From: Pseudogymnoascus destructans
Taxonomy: Eukaryota > Ascomycota > Leotiomycetes > Thelebolales > Thelebolaceae
Assembly (NCBI RefSeq): GCF_001641265.1
Contig: NW_020167551.1
Location: 124,001 to 188,000 of the forward strand
DNA length: 64,000 nucleotides
Reading direction: 5' to 3'
Below the pieces are notes generated by a model. That model did not search any database. It was not told where the DNA came from and saw only the letters and a program-made list of their open reading frames with translations. Within the stretch, counting starts at the first letter, position 1. Each line of letters starts with the position of its first letter. Shown in pieces: positions 22,145 through 32,639 of the stretch. The position numbers were made by a program, and so were the translations under genes.

Positions 22145-22330
22145 TGCGCAGGAGAGGGAGGAGGAAGGAGGAAGGAGGAAGGAGGGAGAAAGAGGTAAGA
22201 GGTAAGAGGTGTGAGGTATGAGGACTGGGAGGAAAGTCGTCTGGGGGTTGTAAGGGAGAAGGGAGAAGGGAGAAGGGAGAAGGGAGAAGGGGGAGGGGGA
22301 GGGGGGGAGGCGGAGAGGGTGGAGAAGAGG
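22145..22330. repeat. Purine-rich GGAGGAA/GAGAAGG array
   Basis: Runs of GGAGGAAGGAGGAA, then AGGTAAGAGGT, then several copies of GGAGAAGG at 22253-22290, giving a nearly pure purine plus strand. It borders the 5' region of the NRP1-like gene. Confidence 0.8.
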
Positions 22331-22423
22331 TCCGTCGAAGATGTTTAAAAAGAAATTTGAGGCCGTCGTTGGTGGGTTATTGGGGTGACCGTAGTAGGAG
22401 TAAGTTATGTAGGAGTATGTGGG

Positions 22424-22850
22424 TGGGTGGGTGGGAGGGAGGGAGGGATAGGTGGGAGAGGTAGGTGTATGTAGGGTAGGGTAGGGTGGGGTAGGATGGG
22501 GTAGGATGGTAGGGTAGGTAGGGTATAGGGTAGGTTAGGGTAGGTAGGGTAGGGTAGGTAGGGTAGGTAGGGTAGGTAGGGTAGGTAGGGTAGGTAGGGT
22601 AGGTAGGGTATAGGGTAGGTTAGGGTAGGTAGGGTAAGTTAGGTGGGGTAGGTAGGGTAGGTAGGGTAAGTTAGGTGGGGTAGGTAGGGTAGGTAGGGTA
22701 AGTTAGGTAGGGTAGGTAGGGTAGGTAGGGTAGGTAGGGTAAGTTAGGTAGGGTAGGTAGGGTATAGGGTAGGTAGGGTAGGATAGCTGGGTTAGCGTAG
22801 GTAGGGTAGGATAGGTGGGTTAGCGTAGGATAGTAGGGTACTCGAGTAGC
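22424..22850. repeat. GGTAG/TAGGG minisatellite
   Basis: About 430 bp built from GGGTAGGTA-type units (for example GTAGGTAGGGTAGGTAGGGT repeated), with longer higher-order units containing AAGTTAGGTGGGGTAG that recur three or four times. It is G-rich on the plus strand. It resembles but does not equal the TTAGGG telomere repeat; no run of pure TTAGGG is present. Confidence 0.9.
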
Positions 22851-22914
22851 TAGAGGGAAAGGTGTATGGGAGGGTACATACGAAGGAGCGATAGGAGGGG
22901 ATATCCGTAGTCAG

Positions 22915-23283
22915 TACCACTCATCAGTACTACCACTAGTTACCACCACTACCACCACTACAACTACCACCACTACCACTACCACCACTCACCACCACCA
23001 CTAGTTACCACTACTCACCACCACTACCACTACCACCACTACCACTACCACCACTACCACTACCACCACCACTACTCACCACCACTACCACCACTACCAC
23101 TACCACCACTACCACTACCACCACCACTACTCACCACCACTACCACTAAGTTACAACTAACTGCCACTACTCACCACCACCACCACCACCACCACCACCA
23201 CTAACTACCACTACCACCACCACTAGTTACCACCACTACCACCACTACCACTACCACCACCACCACTACCACTACCACCACGG
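22915..23283. repeat. CCACTA trinucleotide-type array
   Basis: About 370 bp of ACCACTACCACC-type repeats interrupted by TAGTTACCACC and ACTCACCACC. It is C/A-rich on the plus strand, the opposite skew to the neighbouring GGTAG array. The switch falls near 22,860-22,910. Confidence 0.9.
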
Positions 23284-23299
23284 CAGACACCCTTCTATA

Positions 23300-23403
23300 A
23301 TTCACATCTCATCATTCACATCTCATCATTCACATCTCATCATTCACATCTCATCATTCACATCTCATCATTCACATCTCATCATTCACATCTCATCATT
23401 CAT
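23300..23403. repeat. 14-bp ATTCACATCTCATC tandem array
   Basis: Seven essentially identical head-to-tail copies of ATTCACATCTCATC, followed by a partial copy (ATTCATA). The perfect identity suggests recent expansion. Confidence 0.93.
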
Positions 23404-23521
23404 ACCCACTATCCACAAACACGCTGGATATTCTGGCCTGCTTTAAAAACACACAACCGCCGAACCCACCCAACCCGCTTCGCTACCAAACCAACTGACT
23501 GGGGGGTGGCCCTTGGAGCTC

Positions 23522-23620
23522 CAACGCCAACGCCAACTCCAACACCAACGCCAACGCCAACGCCAACGCAACGCCAACGCCAACTCCAACGCCAACGCCA
23601 ACGCCAACGCCAACGCCATC
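23522..23620. repeat. CAACGC hexamer array
   Basis: CCAACGCCAACGCCAACTCC-type hexamer repeat with CAACTC and CAACGCAACGC variants, about 100 bp. It ends about 110 bp before the glycogen synthase ATG, so it may fall in the promoter or 5' UTR. Confidence 0.9.
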
Positions 23621-23728
23621 CCAACGTCACACTGGCCCTACTATCCTACCTACTGAACCATACTATCTATACTACTTACTACCTCTCTCCTCCCCTTCGC
23701 TCGCTATCAATCGATAACGAAGCCCACC

Positions 23729-26205
23729 ATGACCACCACCAACAGAGATGTCCGCAACCACTTTCTCTTCGAGATCGCCACCGAGGTTGCCAATCGAGGC
23801 ATGGCCACTCCCTCGCTCTCTCGGGCAGCTTCACATACTAATGAATCCTAGTCGGCGGTATCTACTCGGTCCTCAAATCCAAAGCCCCCGTCACCACCGC
23901 CGAGTATGGCGACCGCTACACCCTGATCGGTCCGCTGAACAGGCAGTCGGTGAGCACTCCCCCGAGCTCCCGCAACCCAATTCATTGTGTGGGGGGATTG
24001 TAGCTAACAGATGCAGGCCGCCGTCGAGGTCGAGGCGCTGACGCCCACGAACCCCCAGCTCGCTGCCACCATCGCTGCTATGGAGGAGCGTGGCATCAGC
24101 ATTGTCTATGGGCGGTGGTTGATTGAGGGTGCCCCCCGCGTCCTGCTGATCGATACGAAGACCGCATACAAGTTCCTGGACGAGTGGAAGGCGGACCTGT
24201 GGAACACGGCGAGCATCCCGTCGCCGCCAGGTGACGACGAGACCAACGAGGCGGTGGTCTTTGGATACCTCGTCGCCTGGTTCCTGGGAGAGGTGAGGAT
24301 AGCTGGCTGCACTCTCTGCGGACATTCACACTGACACCACCCCAGTTCGTCGCCCACGAGAAGGAAAGGGCCGTCGTCGCCCACTTCCACGAGTGGCTCT
24401 CCGGTGTCGCCCTCCCCCTCTGCAAGAAGCGCCGCATCGACGTGACGACCATCTTCACGACCCACGCAACGCTCCTCGGCCGCTACCTCTGCGCCGGCTC
24501 CGTCGACTTCTACAACAACCTGCAGTACTTCGACGTCGACGCCGAGGCCGGCAAGCGCGGCATCTACCACCGCTACTGCATCGAGCGCGCCGCCACGCAC
24601 TCCTGCGACGTCTTCACGACCGTCTCGCACATCACCGCCTACGAGAGCGAGCACCTCCTCAAGCGCAAGCCCGACGGCGTGCTGCCCAACGGGCTCAACG
24701 TCACGAAATTCAGCGCCATGCACGAGTTCCAGAACCTGCACCAGCAGTCCAAGGAGAAGATCCACGACTTCGTGCGCGGGCATTTCTATGGGCACAATGA
24801 TTTCGACCCGGATAACACCTTGTACTTCTTCACCGCCGGCCGCTACGAGTACAGGAATAAGGGCTGCGACATGTTCATCGAGTCTCTCGCGCGCCTGAAC
24901 CACCGCCTTAAGGCCTCGGGATCGAAAATGACAGTCGTAGCTTTCATCATCATGCCCGCACAGACCCAATCCCTCACCGTCGAGGCCCTCAAGGGACAGG
25001 CGGTCATCAAATCCCTCCGCGACACCGTCGACGTCATCGAGCGCGGCGTCGGCAAGCGCATCTTCGAGCGCGCACTGAAGTGGCACGACGGCGACCCAAT
25101 GCCGGATTCCAAGGACCTCATCACGGCACAAGACCGCATCCTCCTCCGCCGCCGCTTGTTCGCGATGAAGCGCCATGGTTTGCCGCCGATTGTGACGCAT
25201 AATATGGCGAATGATGCCGAGGATCCGATTCTGAACCAGATCCGTCGCGTGCAGCTGTTCAACCACCCCTCGGACCGCGTTAAGATCGTGTTCCACCCCG
25301 AGTTCCTCAACTCCGCTAACCCGGTGCTGCCGCTCGACTACGACGAGTTCGTGCGCGGAACGCACCTGGGTGTTTTCCCATCCTACTACGAGCCGTGGGG
25401 CTACACACCCGCGGAATGCACGGTCATGGGCGTCCCATCCATCACCACCAACCTCTCGGGCTTCGGCTGCTACATGGAAGAGCTCATCGAGAACTCCACC
25501 GACTACGGCATCTACATTGTCGACCGCCGCACCAAAGGCGTCGACGACTCCGTCAACCAGCTCACCCACTTCATGGCCGAATTCGCCGCCAAATCCCGCC
25601 GCCAGCGCATCAACCAACGTAACCGAACCGAGCGCCTGAGCGATCTGCTGGATTGGAAGAGGATGGGGATGGAGTACGTCAAGGCGCGCCAGCTTGCGCT
25701 GCGTAGAGCGTACCCGGCCAGCTTTGAGGGCGAGGAGGGCGAGGGGGATGTCTTTGCGGGGAGTGACGTGAAGATCTCGCGCCCGTTTTCGGTGCCGGGG
25801 AGTCCGAGGGATCGGTCGGGGGTGATGACGCCGGGGGATTTTGGGAGTCTGCAGGAGGGGAGGGAGGGGTTGAGTACGGAGGATTATATTGCGTGGAAGT
25901 TGCCGTGAGTCTTTTTTCCCCCTCCATTTCTTACCCTTTTGCCTGTTCTTCCTTCCGTTCCCCCTTTTTTTGGGGGCAGGGGAGGGAGGTTTGGGGGGGG
26001 GGGTTATGTGGTGTGTGGATGAATGAAAGCTAACGAAATAACCAGAGAAGAGGAAGACCCAGATGAGTACCCATTCCCCCTCACCCTCCGCAACCGCCGC
26101 CCATCGGGAAGCGCACTCGACCCCATGAGTGGGGGACCCACCAGCCCTGCGGAGCTGGGGAAGGAGAACGGGGAGGGTAAGGCGAAGGCGCAGGCGTCGT
26201 CGTAG
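23729..26205 (+). CDS. gsy1: Glycogen [starch] synthase (GT3)
   Basis: Adds glucose from UDP-glucose to glycogen in the cytosol. Five exons: 23729-23798, 23852-23949, 24017-24292, 24346-25904 and 26046-26205, total 720 residues. Intron 1 begins with GC (GAG|GCATGG) and ends ATCCTAG with an ATACTAATG branch site. The junction restores EVANRVGGIYSVLKSKAPVT, the UDP-glucose-binding N-terminus. The other introns are GT-AG. The GT3 catalytic glutamates sit in YYEPWGYTPAE (E497, E505). An arginine-rich helix, RRQRINQRNR (residues 566-575), matches the glucose-6-phosphate/phospho-regulation site. Near the end, SRPFSVPGSPRDRSG resembles the C-terminal phosphorylation sites of yeast Gsy2. A Ser/Pro tail (residues 680-720) follows the last intron. 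Confidence 0.95.
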
Positions 26206-26870
26206 ACGAAACCGTTTGATGGAGTCGTCGATGAAGCCGTAGACGAGGAACCGGCTTGCCTTGGCTCGTCTGCTGGGTGATATATATATATATTTTTTTG
26301 GTGCAAGTTGAAGAGGAGGCTGGAGGAGGTAATTAAGACGAGGAGGAGGAGATTTCAAAAATGTTTTGCATGAGGACAGAAAGGGGGGGGGTGCGTGGTT
26401 GAGCTTGTTGGTGGATGACGGGGGGTGGCATTTGTGCGCGCGCTGAGCTTCTGAGTGACTGGGAGGGGGGGAAGGGAGGAAGCTTTTTTTTTTTTGTATA
26501 AACATGAAGACGCATTTATGGCATTGCATGCATGCATGGATATTAATCCGGTCCTGACATCTGTTTCTACTGAGCGTGTGTGTAAAATATGTGATCGCAG
26601 AGGACAAGCCAGTCCACCCACCCGTCCGTCCGAGTCCTAAATCCCAGACAGACTAAAACAACACCCGCCGTATCATACCACTATACTTGTCTCATATAAA
26701 ATTTATATGGGGGGGTATATCGCCGCCGAGGTGTCTGACCTGCCATCCTAGGAGAAACGTATTTGTAGTACCCTAGTAAAAGCGCGACTACGTCATCACC
26801 CATTGACTGACGCGAGACCAGGCACACATGTGTGGGACGGTGGGATGGGGGGGCAGGCAAGCGCCTTCAT
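26206..26870. other. Intergenic region downstream of glycogen synthase
   Basis: This 665-bp stretch holds a (TA)n run at 26280, a G run at 26383 and a poly-T at 26485, plus GCATGCATGCATG at 26526. It is the presumed 3' UTR and flank. It ends at the TA of the transposon island. Confidence 0.5.
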
Positions 26871-27381
26871 TAGAGCAATTTAGCAACTGAATTACTAGTA
26901 CTGTCGCACTTTAGCGTGTGACAGTAACCAGGGTCCCTGCCCCTCTATTCCCAAATCAGCGCTAGGCTCTCTAGGCTAAGAAATTGCCATATAGTAGAGT
27001 CCTACTAAGCCGATGGAATCTAGCCACTAGTTTGATATCGGCTTAATGAATATATCGCGCAACTGAATGCCTATATAATCCAACTATCTAGACTGCTTTG
27101 AACTCTGCCATTAACAGTCTGCTAAGCAGCCTATATTGAAGGTATAGGCTGCTCTAAGGTTGCTTCTTCTTCTTCTTAAATTTAAGCATCATTATATTAA
27201 CTTAGATGACTTGATATAATATCTTGTAAAATCTCCTCCTCTGTTAGTGCCTCAGTATCATTGTTCTAGGCCTGTGTTTCCTCATTAGGATTTAAGAAAT
27301 TGTGTAATGCCATTGCATCTTGTATATTTCCAGCTCTTGTAACGTTGTTATATAATTCGGATAGATTTGGAGGATTCATTG
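26871..27381 (-). mobile_element. Pogo-like (TA-target) DNA transposon, 3' end, inverted copy
   Basis: A TA dinucleotide (26871-26872) is followed by the terminal sequence GAGCAATTTAGCAACTG, identical to the reverse complement of 37764-37780. Subterminal ACTGTCGCACTTTAGCG also matches the other copy. On the minus strand, 27375 down to about 26990 reads as a decayed transposase tail: HNFLNPNEET, then ALTEEEILQDIISSHL, then SSLDSWI, with at least three in-frame stops. This corresponds to the C-terminal region of pogo/Fot-type transposases. It is interrupted at 27382 by another repeat. Confidence 0.65.
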
Positions 27382-28102
27382 TGTCACACTGACATTCATT
27401 GCACTCAGTTTGCTATCAAACTCAAGAGCAAACTTAGAAATCTCCTCCTCAAACCTACAAGTCACCATACATATCTTGGCTTATCACACCAACAACAAGA
27501 GCAATACCACTCAATGATTGCTGCAAACTCTTCTACTACATCTGTTTATGCTACATACATCATGGCATATCATTTGGACACTCATTGAACAAGTTATTAA
27601 GAAAATCTCCTCCTTAAGGGGGTGGGCCAATACTACCACATGGCATATCTCTACCAACTAGAGGCCTAGGAACATGAACGATAGCTTTAGAAGCTTCTAC
27701 AACCCTCTATGATTCATTACATGTCATCGCTCCTTAGTTACCCACAAGATTGGTTAAGTTATGACATAATTTGTCTATAGGTACTCTGACCTTGGACCTC
27801 CTTTTCACTTCCTATAGGCTAGAACCCAAGAGATGGTTCTATGGGATTCTCTTACATTCACTACATGATTAGCAAGCTAGTTGTGGGTCGCACTTGATTT
27901 CTAATACATTTACCAAGCCTGGTTAGTCATGGAAAGTCATGGAAAATGAGAGAACTACACTCCTTTGGCATAAATAGGATTGCCCTTTCCTTAAGAAAGG
28001 GCAAGCAGACAATACAGTAAATCGACTATGACATACTTCCACGTCTTTTACAAGCTTTCAAGCATTGATCTTGTTATTCTTTGTTTCTGAAAAGTCAGTG
28101 AG
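27382..28102 (+). repeat. Dispersed repeat, copy A (possible solo LTR)
   Basis: Starts TGTCACACTGACATTC and ends near GAAAAGTCAGTGAG. It matches, in opposite orientation, 31929-32621 (copy B) and 35665-36181 (copy C). TGTCA-type ends and the way it interrupts other elements suggest a solo LTR. I did not find a matching internal region, so a non-autonomous element is also possible. It inserted into the pogo-like tail. Confidence 0.65.
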
Positions 28103-28116
28103 TCAGTGAGTGTAAT

Positions 28117-28372
28117 TGTAAGGATGCCTGTCCCTCAGTGACGGAAAGGATCTGAGTCGGGCAGGTTACGGTCACATGATGAGGGTGAAGGCAGGTTAGC
28201 CGAGTCGGACCCGTTTAGGGTACTTAAGGAGATTGATCCAACGGGGGTTCCTCTCTTCATCTTTTTTGTATCCTTCGTAGTAGACCTATAGGATAGCATC
28301 CGTTTAGCCTCCGACTTGCACTCTCATATGCTATTACTGTGAGCTGGGTGCCCTGTGTCCCTACATTATACA
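28117..28372 (+). repeat. 5' LTR of Ty3/gypsy element 1
   Basis: Begins TGTAAGGATGCCTGTCCC and ends CTACATTATACA (256 bp). Its first about 90 bp match the truncated 3' LTR at 35573-35664 nearly base for base. A TACTTAAGG-type sequence near 28220 may be part of its promoter. Confidence 0.8.
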
Positions 28373-28722
28373 AAAAAGATCATGCCTGCCGGGGACGGCC
28401 GTACTTAAATAATATCCCACACCGGAACGACTCAGGAGAACTACCGTTACACCATCGACTGCGACTCGGTGACGTTTCGGAGGAGAGACCTGACGACTTC
28501 AAATAGCCGTGATTCCAGAGATCTCACGGACAGCCAGTGGATCAGGGTTTGATTCTTCAGAACAAGCTGGTAAAGTCGCCGACGCGTTGGCGCCAAATAG
28601 GATACGAGATCCTTAAGAACCCCCTCCTAGCACAGAGGAAATTGTGGACAAGAGCGTTGATAGCTACGAGCTACCGGAAGTCAAGCTCTTTCATATCAGT
28701 ACCGATACACACCCAAGGCAAT

Positions 28723-29962
28723 ATGTCGAAAAAGCTGACATCAAACATACCCCAAGACAACGACGGTCAACTGCCCAGAATGACTACCAGACAAACCACC
28801 ACTGCAGCTATGACCGCTGTGCCATCTGAAGACATCCCGAGTCGAATGGCCCACCTTGAAGCACAGATACAGGAGGTCAAGGATCTACTAGTTATCCTGT
28901 CGGCATCCCAGACCAGAATCCCGTCCACACCGCCGGTGGACGCCCCCATACCCACAGTAGAAGTTACGGAGCAACGAACGCCTCGTACACGAAACACCCC
29001 CGAGACAGTTCAATTGCCGCCTCTTCGGAACACTCGTTCTCCCTCGATTCCAGGGTCATCACGAATGCACACCGAGGACCCTCCGAATCGCTATAAGAAA
29101 TCAACCATCTCTGAGAAAATCCTTCCTCTCAGCGATGGGGTAGAACATACCTTCTTACAATGGAGCGCTTCGATTCGGGATCGACTCGTAGTCAATGAGG
29201 ACCACTACCTTACCGACGTCTCGAGAAGCGTTGATATGGGGAACTACGACCGGCCTGGCGAAGACCTACCTAAAGCCCCAATACCTGTCCGCTACGCATG
29301 GGTTCCGCAGTGCTGAGGAGATGATGGATCTACTAGGTTCATACTACCTCACAGGCAACGAGACGGAACAGGCCAGGAACCTCTTCGACGACCTGCAAAT
29401 GGGAGAGAAAGGGCATGCTAGCAAAACCTTCCCAGAGTTCAAGGCTCGTTTCCAAAGTGCAGCTATCACAGGACAAGTCTCCGAGTTGGAATGGTTTCGG
29501 TACATGTGGAACAAGTTGACTCCCCAATTCTGCAGCCGCGTCGCGATCATCAAAAACCAATGGAATGGAGACTACCAGACCATGGTATGAGAACTTACTG
29601 CCTTTGATCAGGAACGGCGCCGGAACAACGAATTGAATCCGCTACCCGCTCTCGCAAGGACGTCCACACGTACCACGGACACGACAAGGCGTCAGCGTCG
29701 AAGCTGACTCGAGCCACATCCGCTCTGTTCACCCGAACCGTGTTCCTCCCCAAGCCAGCCATACCGGAACGTGTGAGAACCGCAGTCCCTGCGTCCTCAG
29801 GAAACTGTTTCAAGTGTGGCAAGCCTGGCCATTTCCAGGACAAATGCCCCCTTAATGCTACTATCAAGGAAATTGACCGTAACGACCCCGAGGCAGAAGA
29901 ACAATGGGAAGAAGCCATGGAACTTCAATCAGATGCGTCCCTCGAGGAAAATGATGAGGCCT
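28723..29962 (+). pseudogene. gypsy element 1 gag (decayed)
   Basis: Structural protein region of the retrotransposon. An N-terminal frame starting at 28723 (MSKKLTSN) carries a coiled segment (MAHLEAQIQEVKDLLVILSA). It shifts frame near 29,240-29,310 into the capsid-like part (MMDLLGSYYL, ARNLFDDLQM, EWFRYMWNKL). A TGA at 29588 interrupts the frame, which continues to a CCHC zinc knuckle, CFKCGKPGHFQDKC, at 29808-29850. A TAG at 29962 closes it. At least one frameshift and one nonsense codon make it non-functional. Confidence 0.8.
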
Positions 29963-30065
29963 AGGAGAAGGCTCCTTCCTAGGTCTATGCAAATGTGACC
30001 TGCGAGGACTAGACTTACGAGAACTCCTGGGAGGCACCCAGTTCTTAGTCGACACGACCCTGAGT

Positions 30066-31716
30066 ATGAATGGACTCGGGGTGCAAACGAAGTCCCTAGC
30101 AGACACAGGAGCAAATGGCTACCTCGTCATTAACAAGCCTTTCGCAATACGACTGTCGAAAGCGCTTCAGAGCCCCATACAGAAACTACCCTACTCTGTA
30201 CCCATACGTGGATTTCAGCGCAAAATCCAAGGCCACGTATCGGAGTATATTCGGTTACACTTAACAGTCGAAGGACGCTGAATATATAACTGCCCCTTTG
30301 TACTCCTGGACCTCGGAGCACAAGATGTGATAATTGGGAAGAAGCTTTTCAGCCGCTTCCGAATACTACTCGACTCTGCAAAGAGCCGGTTAGTATGGCC
30401 AAAGGAGTACCCGCTGACTCCTAGCTGGAGCAAGGAGATCACCTTGCCCTACCACTCACGCGAAACGTCCATTAAATATCCTGCATACCAGTCGGATGCG
30501 AATCGCCGGGATTCCGCAATCCACCGCGAAGACAGACGCCGCGCAGGCGGACGCTCGATGGAAATGAAAGTGATAATTTCTGACTACGAAGAGATCACTG
30601 ATACACCATCGAACCCACTACGAAACCAGGAGGTTTCTCCCCCACCGCAGAAAACCCTAGTACATAGGTTTACGCCCATGCTCATCCAACAGAAACTCCC
30701 GCCTATGCACCAAAGCTATGCTGATGTCTTTTCGAAGTTGGAATCAGGTCGGATCCCTCCACACCGCATATACGCCATAAGATACAGCTCGAAGCTCCTT
30801 TACCAAATGCCTTCTCCCCGCTATACCAACAAGGCACTGAAGAGCTTAAGGCTACCAAGCAATACCTGCTGGAAAACCTGGAAAAGGGATTTATCGTCAA
30901 CAGCAACAGCCCCTTTGCATCCCCTATCCTATTCGTAAAGAAAGCGGATGGCAAATTAAGATTTTGCATCGATTACCGGAAGTTAAATGGTTTCACCCGG
31001 AACGATCCCTACCCCATTCTGCATATCGACGAACTACTAGGACGGGTGTCGAAAGCCAAAATCTTCACGAAGCTAGATATTAGGCAGGCCTTCCATCGTA
31101 TACGAATGCACCCCGACTCAGAAGAGTACACTACCTTTCAGACTCGCTATGGAACCTACAAATGCAAAGTGTTACCGTTTGGCCTGACGAACGGTCCCGC
31201 AACCTATCAGCGGTATATGAACGAATGCAATATTTGGACGACTTCTGTACTGCCTACCTAGACGACATCCTAATCTATTCCGAGTACCCTACGGAACACG
31301 TAGGCCATGTGCATAAGGTCCTACAGCATCTCCGAGAAGCTGGACTTCAAGCCGATATAAAGAAATGTGAATTCAACGTTACCTGGACGAAGTACTTAGG
31401 ATATATCCTTACTACTTCTGGTGTTGAAGTGGACCCTGACAAGATCGAGCCCCTTCACAACTGGATCCGACCGACTACTGTTACAGGTGTGAAGTCCTAC
31501 CTAGGCTTTTGTGGCTTCTACTGGCAATTCATTCGAGATTTCGGCAAAATAGCAAAGCCCCTCACAACTATTACTAGTCCATCGGAGCCATTCCGGTGGA
31601 CAGACGAATGTGAGGATGCATTTGAGGAATTGCGACGACAACTTTTAGCGGTACAGGCACTTCACCACTTCAACCCCGAATTGCCTACGAAGCTGGAGAC
31701 CGACTCCTCTGTGTAA
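30066..31716 (+). pseudogene. gypsy element 1 protease, reverse transcriptase and partial RNase H (decayed)
   Basis: An aspartic protease core (LADTGANGYLV) lies near 30098. After a TGA at 30279 and frame changes, the reverse transcriptase appears from about 30945: KLRFCIDYRKLNGFTRNDPY, then FTKLDIRQAFHRIRM, then LPFGLTNGPATYQ. A frameshift precedes the catalytic YLDDILIYS at 31255. The region continues YLGYILTTSGVEVDPDKI and SYLGFCGFYWQFI, and stops in the RNase H start (ETDSSV) at 31716, where copy B of the dispersed repeat begins. Most of RNase H is missing. Confidence 0.85.
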
Positions 31717-32621
31717 TGGTGGGTGCACCAGATGTGAGAATCTAGCCACCCAAGGAAGGGATGAATTTACTAAGACAACACACTGTCTTAGGAAAAAGAG
31801 CCAAAGGGTCGTAGCTTAGACTATTCCACAACGCAGCAATCAGGTGTGTGATGTAGTGAAGTGGTTCAGACAAGTTGCAACAAATGTTGAGTCTGGGAAC
31901 TCAGGGGTAAGTCAGAGGTTAACACCTCACTGACTTTTCAGAAACAAGGAGTAACAAGATGAATGCTTGGAAGCTTGGAAAAGACGTGGAAGTATGTGAT
32001 AGTCGATTTACTGTATTGTCCGCTTGCCCTTTCTTAAGGAAAGGGCAATCCTATTTATGCTAAAGGAATGTAGTTCTCTCATTTTCCAAGACTTTCCATG
32101 ACTTACCAGGCTTGGTAACTGTAGTCGACGTAAGAGAATCCCATAGAACCATCTCTTAGGTTCGTAGCCTATAGGAAGTAAAAGGAGGTCCAAGGTCAGA
32201 GTACCCCTATAGACAAATTATGTCATAGACAAATTATGTCATAACATAACCAATCTTGTGGGTAACTAAAGAGCGATGACATGTAATGAATCATAGAGGT
32301 TCGTAGGAGCTTTTAGAGCTATCGTTCATTCTCCTAGGCCTCTAGTTGGTAGAGATATGTCATGTGGTAGTATGAGTGATTTCATGTAATGAATCATAGA
32401 GGGTTGTAGAGATATGCTATGTGGTAATATCGGCCCAGTAACTAAGGAGCGATGACGTGTAATGAATCATAGATGGTTGTAGCAATCATTGAGTAGTATT
32501 GCTCTTGTTGTTGGTGTGATAAGCCAAAATATGTATAGTGACTTGTAGGTTTGAGGAGGAGATTTCCAAGTTTGCTCTTGAGTTTGATAGCAAACTGAGT
32601 GCAACGAATGTCAGTATGACA
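31717..32621 (-). repeat. Dispersed repeat, copy B, inserted in the gypsy pol gene
   Basis: 31929-32621 is the reverse complement of copy A. A further 212 bp (31717-31928) are seen only here. Read on the minus strand it begins TGTCATACTGACATTC. It contains three or four diverged units of GTAACTAAGGAGCGATGACG followed by TGTAATGAATCATAGAGG. Because RNase H is missing around it, the insertion was accompanied or followed by deletion of host-element sequence. Confidence 0.7.
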
Positions 32622-32639
32622 GCTAGGTCCAAGCTGCTT

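Larger units (their letters stand above)
21861..23728. promoter_or_regulatory. Divergent promoter region filled with tandem repeats
   Basis: This 1.87-kb region separates the start codons of the NRP1-like gene (minus) and glycogen synthase (plus), so both promoters must lie in it. No gene is present. Only the flanks, about 21861-22140 and 23620-23728, have ordinary complexity. The centre holds the tandem-repeat families listed separately. Confidence 0.7.

Noticed and set aside
22424..22850. GGTAGGGTAGG repeats considered as an internal telomere tract.
   Set aside because: Units are GGTAG/TAGGGTAGG, not uninterrupted TTAGGG, and unique genes flank both sides. Better called a minisatellite.
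22915..23403. CCACTA and 14-bp arrays considered as a CRISPR-like repeat.
   Set aside because: Repeats are directly tandem with no unique spacers, and the genome is eukaryotic.
24106..26607. Very long minus-strand frame (833 codons) opposite glycogen synthase.
   Set aside because: It is the antisense shadow of GC-rich glycogen synthase exon 4. The sense strand carries every GT3 motif and the antisense peptide has no recognisable domain.
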